Source: Loktanella sp. M215
Lineage (GTDB): Bacteria > Pseudomonadota > Alphaproteobacteria > Rhodobacterales > Rhodobacteraceae
Reading direction: 5' to 3'
Length of the DNA: 64,000 nucleotides
Assembly: GCF_021735925.1 (NCBI RefSeq)
Contig: NZ_WMEA01000001.1
Coordinates: 278,501-342,500, forward strand
The position numbers were made by a program, and so were the translations under genes. Below the pieces are notes generated by a model. That model was given only the letters and a program-made list of their open reading frames with translations. It did no database searches and was not told the DNA's origin. Shown here in pieces: positions 16,405 through 24,944 of the stretch (position 1 is its first letter; the number at the start of each line of letters is the position of its first letter).

Positions 16405-16758
16405 ATGGAGACAATTTTAACCCTTACCGGTGTCTTTGCCTTAACGCTTGTGTTCGTCGGCGGTCTTCGCGCTTCGGGCTGGTCTGATTTTTCCGGCCCG
16501 GCCACGGCACCGCAGCAGCGCCCGGTGTTGGGCGGCGGCGATCCGCAAACCCACGCGTGGCAACGGTTCCACGCCCGCTATTACACCATGACCCTGCTTT
16601 TCGTCGCCTTCGAGATGGAAATGATGTTCATGTATCCGTGGGCTGTCGTCTATGTCGCAGAAGGCGGCAAGGCCTTGGCTGAGATGGGCATGTTCCTTGC
16701 GATCTTGTCCGTCGGCATCCTTTATGGATGGCGGGAAGGCATTTTCAAATGGGAATGA
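16405..16758 (+). CDS. nuoA: NuoA-like complex I membrane subunit
   Basis: The 117-residue protein has three membrane helices (about 4-22, 55-77 and 86-107). The conserved middle helix reads FVAFEMEMMFMYPWA, corresponding to the acidic helix of NuoA. The start at 16405 is 11 bp after AGAGGGA. It is the first gene of an eight-gene overlapping operon of complex-I-like membrane subunits. As in normal NuoA it would help form the quinone-site interface, but the usual peripheral subunits are not encoded here. Confidence 0.85.
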   Translation: METILTLTGVFALTLVFVGGLRASGWSDFSGPATAPQQRPVLGGGDPQTHAWQRFHARYYTMTLLFVAFEMEMMFMYPWAVVYVAEGGKALAEMGMFLAILSVGILYGWREGIFKWE

Positions 16759-17777
16759 CGTGGATCACGCGCCTTGCGGCTGGTGCACGGGTGCCTGTGT
16801 TCATCGCAATGGGGGACGGTGCCCCAGCCGCGGCAACGACGCTCTCTCGGCACCCGGGTCTGTCAGTCGTTGATACGCCGCGCGCCGCCAGCATTCTGCT
16901 GGTGGCTGGCCAGATGCCTGACGCTCTCATCCCCTATCTGCATCGTCTGCACGACCAGCTGCCGCATCCCAGAGCGACGCTTTTGTGGCAGTCCCCTCCC
17001 CTCCCTTCCTTGCCGGACGCCATCGCAGTCGCCGCTGATGATGACATCGGCCAGGCGGTGGCAGACATTTTCGCCGAGGTGCTGGCAGGCAAGCGTGCCT
17101 CCGCGCCCGATATCCTGCCCGACGCGCCCCCTTCGGAATGGCGCGGTGTCGGCCCTCACGGGCAAGGCGGCAAGGGCATGATGGGTGGCACACCTTACGG
17201 TCGGCCAATGGCCATGACCGACAACGACATCCGCGACGGGTTGGCGCTGGACAGTTACACAGCTGCTTTCGGACCGTTCCTGCCGTTCTTTCCGCCCGGT
17301 CTGGTCTTGACACTGACGCTGCAGGGCGATGTGATCCAGAAGGCCGTGGTGACGCATCCGCCGTTCGACCATGACGGGTCACCGCTTGCCACGCTATTAA
17401 ACCTGCTCGGTTTGCCAGCACTCGCCACCAGATCATTGGGCGACCGTGCCGACGATCCCGTCCTGCGGCGGTTGATCCGGCTGTCCGGTGCGCGGTTTGC
17501 GATCCCATCCGGGCTGGGTCGATTGCCCGACGGATCGGACGTGCGGACCCGGTTCGATCGCATGACCGGGGCAGCGCCGGATGCCGCCTCGCAGGATGCG
17601 GGCGACACGACGCTTGAACATTTATTAGTGGGTCTGGAATGGCATTCGGCCATGCTGGTTTTGTGCAGCCTCGATCCCGCGATATTGCGCGATATCTGCA
17701 AAAACAGCGACACGGGTGATCAGGACGAGAAGCAGGACGAATCCGGAAGTGAGATGCACGCGGGGCATATGTCATGA
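16755..17777 (+). CDS. NuoB-like / NuoD-like chimeric subunit without Fe-S cysteines
   Basis: The 340-residue protein begins at an ATGA overlap with nuoA (an ATG 6 bp earlier is also possible). Residues about 1-110 resemble NuoB: MTWITRLAAGARVP, then ASILLVAGQMPDALIPYLHRLHDQLPHPR, which matches the RPADCLIVAGT...RVYDQMPEP region of NuoB. The second half, with GTPYGRPMAMTDNDIRDGL and GPFLPFFPPGLVLTLTLQGDV, resembles a NuoD/hydrogenase-large-subunit-derived segment. Only two cysteines are present, both near the C-terminus, so the N2 cluster cannot be bound as in NuoB. The C-terminus is acidic and ends HAGHMS. It probably caps the membrane arm in place of the peripheral arm; its activity is unknown. 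Confidence 0.65.
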   Translation: MTWITRLAAGARVPVFIAMGDGAPAAATTLSRHPGLSVVDTPRAASILLVAGQMPDALIPYLHRLHDQLPHPRATLLWQSPPLPSLPDAIAVAADDDIGQAVADIFAEVLAGKRASAPDILPDAPPSEWRGVGPHGQGGKGMMGGTPYGRPMAMTDNDIRDGLALDSYTAAFGPFLPFFPPGLVLTLTLQGDVIQKAVVTHPPFDHDGSPLATLLNLLGLPALATRSLGDRADDPVLRRLIRLSGARFAIPSGLGRLPDGSDVRTRFDRMTGAAPDAASQDAGDTTLEHLLVGLEWHSAMLVLCSLDPAILRDICKNSDTGDQDEKQDESGSEMHAGHMS

Positions 17778-18682
17778 CGCTGCTGACCGTGCTTGGCATG
17801 CTCGTTTTCCTGTGCACCAGCGTTTGGCTGGCGGTTGCTCTTGATACTGCGTGTCGCGGCTGGATCTCGGGACAGGGTGCCGATCGCGCGGACGGACCGC
17901 TCCGGACGGCAGCCCTGTGGTTGACACAACAGCGGCTGACCACTGAGGCCCCTGACCGGATGAACGCGCTTTTGTCCATTGCCGGTTACATGGCGCTGGC
18001 CCTGACCGGGCTGGCGCTGGTGCCGTTGGGACCCGACACGGCGCTGATCGCCCTTCCGACCAGCGTTGTCCTGTGGGGCGCGTGCGAAGCACTGGTCGTT
18101 GTCGTCGTCTTTCTACATGGCTGGTCACCGAATGCGCCGCTGGCGATGATCGGGGCCTACCGTTATGTCGCCATTGGCCTGCCGATCATGCTGCTCAGCA
18201 TGTTCGCCCTGATCGCGGCCGCCCTGCCCGCCCAGTCGCTGGACCTGCGCGACATCGTAACGGCGCAAGCCGATGTCTGGAACCTGATCCGCCAGCCGCT
18301 GGGCCTGCCGCTGTTCCTGCTGCTTGGCCTGTCGCTGACCCTGCGCGGCCCGTTCGACTATGCTGATAGCGCCGATCTGGCGGGTGGAACCTCTGTCGAA
18401 GCGTCGGGACCGGACCGCCTGGGCTGGCAGATCGCGCGGCTGGCGATGCTGACGGGGTTTTCGGCCATGGCGGCGACCATCTTTCTGGGCGGCTATCTGG
18501 GGCCGCTGCTGCCGGGGCCGCTCTGGATCGCTTTGAAGACCCTTCTCGTCATGACCCTCGTGATCGGCCTGTCGCATCTGGCAGCGCGCATGCCCGTGTC
18601 CCGCATGATGAGCCTGATCTGGATGGTCCTGTTGCCGCTGTCGTTCGCTGACCTGATCTGGGCAGGAATGGTGGCGCTATGA
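17774..18682 (+). CDS. nuoH: NuoH-like complex I membrane subunit
   Basis: The 302-residue protein has about eight membrane helices. It overlaps the preceding gene by an ATGA. The segment LRGPFDYADSADLAGGTSVEASGP aligns with the NuoH loop ETNRAPFDLPEAESELVAG, but the acidic residues of the quinone channel (E of ETNR and of EAESE) are mostly lost. ATIFLGGY matches the following NuoH helix. This suggests quinone chemistry or proton coupling at this site is altered. Confidence 0.8.
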   Translation: MTLLTVLGMLVFLCTSVWLAVALDTACRGWISGQGADRADGPLRTAALWLTQQRLTTEAPDRMNALLSIAGYMALALTGLALVPLGPDTALIALPTSVVLWGACEALVVVVVFLHGWSPNAPLAMIGAYRYVAIGLPIMLLSMFALIAAALPAQSLDLRDIVTAQADVWNLIRQPLGLPLFLLLGLSLTLRGPFDYADSADLAGGTSVEASGPDRLGWQIARLAMLTGFSAMAATIFLGGYLGPLLPGPLWIALKTLLVMTLVIGLSHLAARMPVSRMMSLIWMVLLPLSFADLIWAGMVAL

Positions 18683-19341
18683 CAAAGGATATCTTGTTCT
18701 ACGCCCTCTCCGCACTCGCGATCTGGAGCGGTTGGCGCGTCTTTCGGGTCGATTCCATGATCCGCGCGACGTTTGCGCTGATGGTGTCCTTTATCGCTGT
18801 GGGTGGCATCGCGCTGCTGATGTCAGCGGATTATATTGGCGTCGCCACCGTGTTCATGATGGCCGTCGAGATGATGGTCATGGGCCTGTTCATGGTCATG
18901 TTCATGATGAACCCCGCCGGCCTGAACCCGATGCAGATGGTGCATCAGTATCGCTTCTCCATCGGGGCCGGGATCGCCGCCTTCGTCGGCCTGACCATCG
19001 CCATCCTGACGACACCGCTGCCCGATAACCCGTTGCCGCCGGGCGGCGACACGCTGCGCGATCTAGGGTTCGAACTTCTGGGCAACTCCATGCTGATTTT
19101 TGAGACGGCGGGCGTGACCCTTTTGGCAACAATGGTCGGTGCCGTCGTGCTGTCGAGCGCCAGTGGACGCTTCGGGTCGGCCGGGCAAGGGTCCGTCCCG
19201 CCCGGCCTGACCGCAGGCGGTCCCCCGGCGGGTCGCACGGCCGAAGACGGCAAGGGCCATGGTGGCCACGCCGGACACGGCATGAGCATGCAGAAAAAGC
19301 CCGCGATGCAGGCCCATGACGATCACGGAAAGGGCCACTGA
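18679..19341 (+). CDS. nuoJ: NuoJ-like membrane subunit with His-rich tail
   Basis: The 220-residue protein starts inside the end of nuoH (ATGA). Five helices include the NuoJ-type segment ADYIGVATVFMMAVEMMVMGLFMVMFMMN. The last 45 residues are hydrophilic and read HGGHAGHGMSMQKK and HDDHGKGH. Normal NuoJ has no such tail. Histidine and methionine content suggests metal binding on the side where the C-terminus lies, which fits the adjacent copper genes, but this is inference. Confidence 0.8.
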   Translation: MTKDILFYALSALAIWSGWRVFRVDSMIRATFALMVSFIAVGGIALLMSADYIGVATVFMMAVEMMVMGLFMVMFMMNPAGLNPMQMVHQYRFSIGAGIAAFVGLTIAILTTPLPDNPLPPGGDTLRDLGFELLGNSMLIFETAGVTLLATMVGAVVLSSASGRFGSAGQGSVPPGLTAGGPPAGRTAEDGKGHGGHAGHGMSMQKKPAMQAHDDHGKGH

Positions 19342-19342
19342 C

Positions 19343-19648
19343 ATGACCCTGACGGCCCTTCTGATTGTCGCCGCGGCATTGTTCGGCATTGGCCTGTTCG
19401 GCGCGCTGTCGCAGAAGTCCTTCGTCATGCTGATGATGGGGCTGGAGCTGATGCTGAACGGGACCCTTCTGGCGACCGTCGGATTCTGGGCCTATACCCT
19501 TGCCGGTTTGCCAAAGGGGCAGTTGCTGGCGATCCTGATCATGGCCGTGATGGCGGTCGAACTGGCCATCGGCTTTGCGCTGGTCGTGGCGGTCTATCGC
19601 AAGCGGCAGGCGGACGTCATCGAATCCATCAAGACGTTGAAGAACTGA
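19343..19648 (+). CDS. nuoK: NuoK-like complex I membrane subunit
   Basis: The 101-residue protein has three membrane helices. The two membrane glutamates important for proton transfer in NuoK appear conserved, in GLELMLNG (first) and AVELAIGFALVV (second). It starts 1 bp after the nuoJ stop and overlaps nuoL by one base. Confidence 0.88.
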   Translation: MTLTALLIVAAALFGIGLFGALSQKSFVMLMMGLELMLNGTLLATVGFWAYTLAGLPKGQLLAILIMAVMAVELAIGFALVVAVYRKRQADVIESIKTLKN

Positions 19649-21555
19649 TGCTCTGGCTGATCCCCCTTTTTCCGATCGTCGCCGGCGCTGTGATCGCAGC
19701 GATGGGCGACCGGTCGCGGCGCTGGCTGGGCACGGTTGCTGTCATGGTCTTGGGCGCGACGCTGTGTCTGACGCTGCTGGCCGCTGCACAGGGCTGGACC
19801 GCGACACTGATCTGGAGCGATGCGATCCGTCTGTCCGCCGCACTCACGCCGCTGTCGGCCGCCATCGCGCTGATGGTGCCGACAGTGGCGCTCGCAGTGG
19901 TGTTTCATGCGACCCAGCACGAGGCTGCGCAGGGCATCGGGCGTCTGACCGGACTGATGATCCTGTTCACGGGCGGGATGCAGCTGGTCGTCGTCGCGGG
20001 CGATCTTTTGACGTTGTTGATCGGATGGGAATTGATCGGTGCGTGTTCGTGGGCGCTGATCGCGCACAAGTGGCGCGCCATCGAAAACCCTCGGTCTGGT
20101 CTTTACGCCTTTGTCGTCACCCGGTTTGGCGATCTGGGCCTTTTCGCCGCGGCGATGGCCCTGTTTGCAGGGACCGGATCGTTTGACTATGCCGGGATCG
20201 CGACGCTGTCAGGGCCATTGTCGTTCATCGTCGCCTACGGGATTTTGCTGTCCGCCGCATCGAAGGCAGGACAGGTGCCATTCGCGCCCTGGCTGTTTCG
20301 CGCGATGGCCGGGCCAAGCTCTGTATCCGCCCTGCTGCACGCGGCAACGCTGGTGGCGGCCGGGGCCTACATCATCGCGCGCCTGCATCCGTCCCTGTCG
20401 GTTGTCCCGGGGTGGCAGGCAACGACCATCGCGATCGGCCTGACGACGGCATTGGCAGGCGGCGTCACCGGCGTCCTGCAGAACCACGCCAAGCGCCTTC
20501 TGGCGGCTTCGACCTCTGCCCAGTTGGGGTTCATGTTTGTCGCTATCGGTGCGGGCTACCCCGGTGTGGCGGCGATTCACCTGATCGTTCATGCGACCTT
20601 CAAGGCCCCGCTGTTTCTTGTCGCCGGCGCAGCTGGCGATGCGACAGGCAGCTACCGGCTGGACCGGATGCGGCTGGGGCAGATCATGCCGCTGATGGCC
20701 GGCCTTGCGGTGATCGCCGCGGCCGGTCTGGCGGGCCTGCCACTGACCGGCGGCGGCTGGAGCAAGGAAGAAATCGTCAAGGCCGCAGAGCACGCAGACT
20801 TCTGGCTCTCGGTCGGCGTCATGATCGGCGGTGCCCTCAGTGCCGCCTATGCGACCCGGTTCGTGCTCTTGGCGTTTGGCCGTCGCAGTGACGACGACCG
20901 CGACATCGCGGCCCCCGGTTGGGCGGAAACCGCAGGTCTTGCCGGACTTGGCGCCCTGACGCTGGCGACCGGTCTGCTGTGGGTGTCGCCCCTCTCCGAC
21001 ACGCTGGCGGCAGCAACCGGATTCACCCTGCCCGAAGGCAGCACGCTGGGCCTCGTCCTCTCGCTGATCTGCGTGGCTGTGGGGGTCGCCTCCGGCATCT
21101 TCCTCGTGCGCCACAACCCCGCCCTTGGCCGCACCGGCGCTGCGGCGGCCGCGTCGGATTGGCTTGGCCTGCCGACGCTGATCACACGGTGCGTGGTGCT
21201 GCCGTTCGATGCGCTGGCACGCGCTGCCGCACGTTTGGACGACGACATACTGGATGCCGGACCCCGTGGCGTTGCCGCGCTGGCCCGACGCGGTTCAATG
21301 GCGATTGCGGCCATGGACAACCGGGTCGTCGACAAGGGCGTCCGCGCCACCGCCGCCTTTGGCGACTGGCTGGCCCGGGTCGCCGACCGCTTCGGAGAAG
21401 CGCTATCTGACGGCATACCCGAAGGCACGGCCGATATCACCGGCATGCTGGGACGCGAGGCACGACGCCTGCAATCCGGCCTGTCACATCATTACTACGC
21501 CTACATCGTCTGCGGCATCTTTGCCGTCGTCGCCATACTCGCTGCAGGAGCCTGA
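19648..21555 (+). CDS. nuoL: NuoL-like antiporter-type subunit
   Basis: The 635-residue protein is in the usual NuoL size range, with about 14 helices in the antiporter core and a C-terminal part that includes an amphipathic segment and a last anchor. The key helix LLIGWELIGACSWALI keeps the glutamate of the antiporter family. Later KAPLFLVAGAAG and GGWSKEEIV blocks match the family's K-containing and broken helices. It is expected to translocate protons or sodium. It begins at a TGATG overlap with nuoK. Confidence 0.92.
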   Translation: MLWLIPLFPIVAGAVIAAMGDRSRRWLGTVAVMVLGATLCLTLLAAAQGWTATLIWSDAIRLSAALTPLSAAIALMVPTVALAVVFHATQHEAAQGIGRLTGLMILFTGGMQLVVVAGDLLTLLIGWELIGACSWALIAHKWRAIENPRSGLYAFVVTRFGDLGLFAAAMALFAGTGSFDYAGIATLSGPLSFIVAYGILLSAASKAGQVPFAPWLFRAMAGPSSVSALLHAATLVAAGAYIIARLHPSLSVVPGWQATTIAIGLTTALAGGVTGVLQNHAKRLLAASTSAQLGFMFVAIGAGYPGVAAIHLIVHATFKAPLFLVAGAAGDATGSYRLDRMRLGQIMPLMAGLAVIAAAGLAGLPLTGGGWSKEEIVKAAEHADFWLSVGVMIGGALSAAYATRFVLLAFGRRSDDDRDIAAPGWAETAGLAGLGALTLATGLLWVSPLSDTLAAATGFTLPEGSTLGLVLSLICVAVGVASGIFLVRHNPALGRTGAAAAASDWLGLPTLITRCVVLPFDALARAAARLDDDILDAGPRGVAALARRGSMAIAAMDNRVVDKGVRATAAFGDWLARVADRFGEALSDGIPEGTADITGMLGREARRLQSGLSHHYYAYIVCGIFAVVAILAAGA

Positions 21556-21556
21556 C

Positions 21557-23044
21557 ATGCTGACACTCGCCATCCTGATCCCGATGCTGGGGGCACTGGC
21601 GCTGGTCCTTTCACCGGGCCTTGGACATGAAAAGGCCCGGTGGCTGTCCATCGGCGCATCGGTCCTGTCCTTCGCCTGCCTGATCATCGTTTGGGCGCTG
21701 TTCAAGACCGGAGAAGAGGCACCGGCATTTCAATCCGTGGCCGAGGTGCCGTGGATCCCGTCGCTGGGTGTCGCGTGGCGCGTGGGCGTGGACGGCATGT
21801 CGCTGGCCCTGTCACTGATGAGCGGCGTGCTGTTCATTGCCTGCATTGCCTGGCCGATGGAAAACCCGGACCGGCCTATCGCTTATTACGCGTGGTTCCT
21901 GTTTCTGGAATCCGTGTCGCTGGGCCTGTTCCTCGTATTGGACCTTTTGCTGTTCTACGTCTTCTTCGATCTGAGCCTTGTCGGCATGTTCTTCCTCATC
22001 GGGCGATGGGGCCACAACGGCGCAGAGCGGGCAGCGTTGAAGTTCTTTATCTATACGCTGGCCGGATCGCTCGCGATCCTGCTGGCGATCATCGGGCTGG
22101 TCCTGTCTGTGGACCCGATCACGTTCGACATGCGCGCGCTGATCGCGGCGCAGCCACTGGCGGGCATGGACCTGCGCGGCGGGCTGATCCTGCTGGGCTT
22201 CATGGTGGGCTTTGCCGTCAAGACGCCATTGTTCCCGGTCCATACATGGTTGCCGCCGGCGCACGTCATGGCCCCCGGCCCGGTATCGGCGATCCTTGCA
22301 GGCGTGCTGCTGAAGATGGGCACCTACGGCATGGTACGCATTCCGCTGCAGATGCTGCGCGAAAGCTTTGCCGCCTATGCCCTGCCCATCGCGCTGTTCG
22401 CGCTGGCCTCGATCCTGTGGGGGGCCATCGTGGCACTGGGGCAGACCAACTTGAAACGCCGCATCGCCTACACCTCGGTCAATCACATGGGCTATACCGT
22501 GCTGGGGATCGCCGCCGCCGGGGCCATGCTGGCCGGTGCAGAGAATGCGCGGTCCCTTGCCCTGACCGGTGCCGTGGTCGAAATGGTAGCCCATGGCCTG
22601 ATTACCGGTGCCTTGTTTCTGATCGCAGGCGGGTTCTGGGCGCGCAGCCAGACCTACGATCTTGACGCCTTTGGCGGATTGGCGGGCGTTGCACCAAAAC
22701 TGACCGTCGCCGCCGTCATTGCGGCCTTCGCCAGCCTTGGCCTGCCGGGACTGGCAGGTTTCGTGGCCGAGGTGCAGATCTTCGTCGGCGCCTTTGCCGT
22801 GTTCCCCGTGATCGCAGCCATCGGCCTTCTGGGTATCCTGATCACGGCCGCGCTGTTCCTGCGGCTCTTGCAGCAGGTCTTTTTCGGCGATCTGCCGACC
22901 GCGCGGAAAGGCTTTCCCGACCTTAGCCGCCGCGAGGGGGCCGTCCTGTCGTTGCTGTTGTTCCTCGTCGTGCTGATCGGCATCTATCCGCGCTGGCTGC
23001 TGGATCTGATCGGCAGCGCAACCCGTGCGATCGTCGGAGGATAG
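21557..23044 (+). CDS. nuoM: NuoM-like antiporter-type subunit
   Basis: The protein has 495 residues, normal for NuoM. The motif GFMVGFAVKTPLFPVHTWLPPAHVMAPGPVSAILAGVLLKMGTYG is present as short conserved blocks KTPLFPVHTWLPPAH and GVLLKMGTYG. The helix that carries an essential glutamate in NuoM reads YVFFDLSLVGMFFLIG, with Asp instead of Glu. Translation starts 1 bp after the nuoL stop, with GCAGGAG upstream. Confidence 0.93.
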   Translation: MLTLAILIPMLGALALVLSPGLGHEKARWLSIGASVLSFACLIIVWALFKTGEEAPAFQSVAEVPWIPSLGVAWRVGVDGMSLALSLMSGVLFIACIAWPMENPDRPIAYYAWFLFLESVSLGLFLVLDLLLFYVFFDLSLVGMFFLIGRWGHNGAERAALKFFIYTLAGSLAILLAIIGLVLSVDPITFDMRALIAAQPLAGMDLRGGLILLGFMVGFAVKTPLFPVHTWLPPAHVMAPGPVSAILAGVLLKMGTYGMVRIPLQMLRESFAAYALPIALFALASILWGAIVALGQTNLKRRIAYTSVNHMGYTVLGIAAAGAMLAGAENARSLALTGAVVEMVAHGLITGALFLIAGGFWARSQTYDLDAFGGLAGVAPKLTVAAVIAAFASLGLPGLAGFVAEVQIFVGAFAVFPVIAAIGLLGILITAALFLRLLQQVFFGDLPTARKGFPDLSRREGAVLSLLLFLVVLIGIYPRWLLDLIGSATRAIVGG

Positions 23045-23047
23045 GTG

Positions 23048-24460
23048 ATGCCAATCGGCGACTTGTCCCCAGAGATCGCGATCATCGTCGCCGCGGTGCT
23101 GGCCCTGCTGTTTGCGGCCTTTGCGCCTCGCAGGTGGCAGGCGGGTGCGGCCTTGATCGCTCTGGCAGGTATTCTTGTCGCCGCCACCCTGCTGGTGCAG
23201 CAAATTGGTGAGACGCGATTTACCTTTTCCGGCACCTGGGCCATCGACGGGGCCAGCATCTGGGCGCGGCTGATGATCCTGTTCGCGACGGCGTTCTGCA
23301 TCCTGCTGTCGCCCGGCTGGTTTCGCACGGACCCCCGCCACGGCGAATACTACACCATCCTGTTGCTGTCCGCTTTGGGTGCCATGGCCATGGCCGGGGC
23401 CGGCGATCTGCTGCAACTGGTGATCGCGGTGCTGCTGTCATCGGTCACCGGCTACACACTGGCCGCGTGGCACCGCGACTGGGCCCTGTCGGTCGAGGCG
23501 GGCATGAAATACTTTCTGATGGGGGCCTTGGCGAACGCCTTGCTGGTGACGGGCGTCGCGCTGGTGCTGGGACTGCTGGGCGACAGTGGCTACACCGCAC
23601 TCTCGGCGACCTTCGCGGCGGGTGTTACGCCATCGCCCCTGTTGTTCGTGGGCTTCGCCCTGACGCTCGTCGGCGTGGCCTTCAAATTGGGGGCCGTGCC
23701 TGCGCAGGCGTGGTTGCCCGATGTCGCCGAAGGCGCGCCGGTCCCATCCGCCGCCTTTCTGACCGTCGTGCCAAAGATCGGGGCCGCGATCGCAATGGCG
23801 CGGCTGGTGCAACTCGTCCCGCCCGACGCATTGGGACTGCGCCCTCTGCTCGCCGTCATGGCGGCTTTGACCATGACGGTCGGCAACCTCGCCGCACTCT
23901 GGCAAGACGACGTACGTCGCCTGATCGGCTGGTCCTCGGTCGCACAGGCCGGATATCTGCTGATGGCAGTCACGGTGCTGGGCCTCAGCCCCGACGCGCT
24001 GATGGCGGTGCTGGCCTTCGTCGCCAGCTACGCCATCGGCAATCTGGCGGCCTTCGCCGTCGTGGCGCACCTGCGTGGGCGCACGGCGATCGCGGACTAT
24101 GCCGGGTTGGCGCGGCGACAACCCATCGCGGCTGCAGCGCTTGTCCTGGCATTCCTGTCGCTGGTCGGTATCCCGCCGACCGTCGGATTTCTGGGCAAGC
24201 TGACGCTGTTTCTGGCAACGATGCAGGGCGGCTACCTGTGGCTGGCCTTGCTTGCCGCAGCGAATACCGCAGCGTCATTGTTCTATTATGCGCGCATCAT
24301 GGGGACCATGTATTTTGGAACGCCGCCTGACACGGTAGAGGTTCTGGACCGTCTCAGCGGGGTTGCGATGTGGGCCTCTGCCATCGCTGTCCTGGGCGGT
24401 GCCGCCGTCGCACAATTCGCGTTCGCCGCCTTCCGCGTCAGCACCCTGTTGCCGCTGTGA
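23048..24460 (+). CDS. nuoN: NuoN-like antiporter-type subunit
   Basis: The protein has 470 residues. GMKYFLMGALANALLVTG and FKLGAVPAQAWLPDVAEGAPVPSAAFL (split motifs) identify the subunit, and RLIGWSSVAQAGYLLMAV is the usual NuoN motif. The helix that would carry a conserved Glu reads LLQLVIAVLLSSVTGY and lacks an acidic residue. The ATG at 23048 has GGAGG 5-9 bp upstream and is preferred over the GTG just before it. It is the last gene of the operon. Confidence 0.92.
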   Translation: MPIGDLSPEIAIIVAAVLALLFAAFAPRRWQAGAALIALAGILVAATLLVQQIGETRFTFSGTWAIDGASIWARLMILFATAFCILLSPGWFRTDPRHGEYYTILLLSALGAMAMAGAGDLLQLVIAVLLSSVTGYTLAAWHRDWALSVEAGMKYFLMGALANALLVTGVALVLGLLGDSGYTALSATFAAGVTPSPLLFVGFALTLVGVAFKLGAVPAQAWLPDVAEGAPVPSAAFLTVVPKIGAAIAMARLVQLVPPDALGLRPLLAVMAALTMTVGNLAALWQDDVRRLIGWSSVAQAGYLLMAVTVLGLSPDALMAVLAFVASYAIGNLAAFAVVAHLRGRTAIADYAGLARRQPIAAAALVLAFLSLVGIPPTVGFLGKLTLFLATMQGGYLWLALLAAANTAASLFYYARIMGTMYFGTPPDTVEVLDRLSGVAMWASAIAVLGGAAVAQFAFAAFRVSTLLPL

Positions 24461-24834
24461 TACGCTCGCGGCAACACCGCGGTATGACTGCGGCCATGTC
24501 ACCTGTTTCGAGTAACTGATTGCGGGGCTTCTGACCGCAATGAGATCATCCGTCATTTCGGACTACACGTCACACATTAAATTTTGTGAAATCTCGCACC
24601 TGTCATGCCGAAGTTTCGGGACGTTAGCGTCATTTCCGGCCTGACCGTGGTTTCAGAGAGGCTAGGTCTACAGGGCCAGGCTGCGTCCCATTGTTCGAAC
24701 ATCATGGCCCTTGGGCGTCAGGTTCACCGGGATCACCCCCAAGCGCTACAATTCCACCCTGCGCAACGCGGTGCGTTCGTTGTCGCCTGTGACCATCCGA
24801 CGGGTAAAATCTATCAGCTCGTGGCTAGGCGCAT
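24461..24834. other. intergenic region between nuoN and the IS cluster
   Basis: No gene with family resemblance or ribosome site is seen on either strand. The part from 24690 to 24830 looks like decayed coding DNA but I cannot assign it. Confidence 0.5.
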
Positions 24835-24944
24835 TGACCTGCTCCCCTGAAATGTCCGCGATTTGGGGTTAGTCTGTTCTTTGCAAAGGAGACAGACGAT
24901 GAAGCTATCAGGGTTCACGGAAGAGCAGATCATAGGCATTTTGA

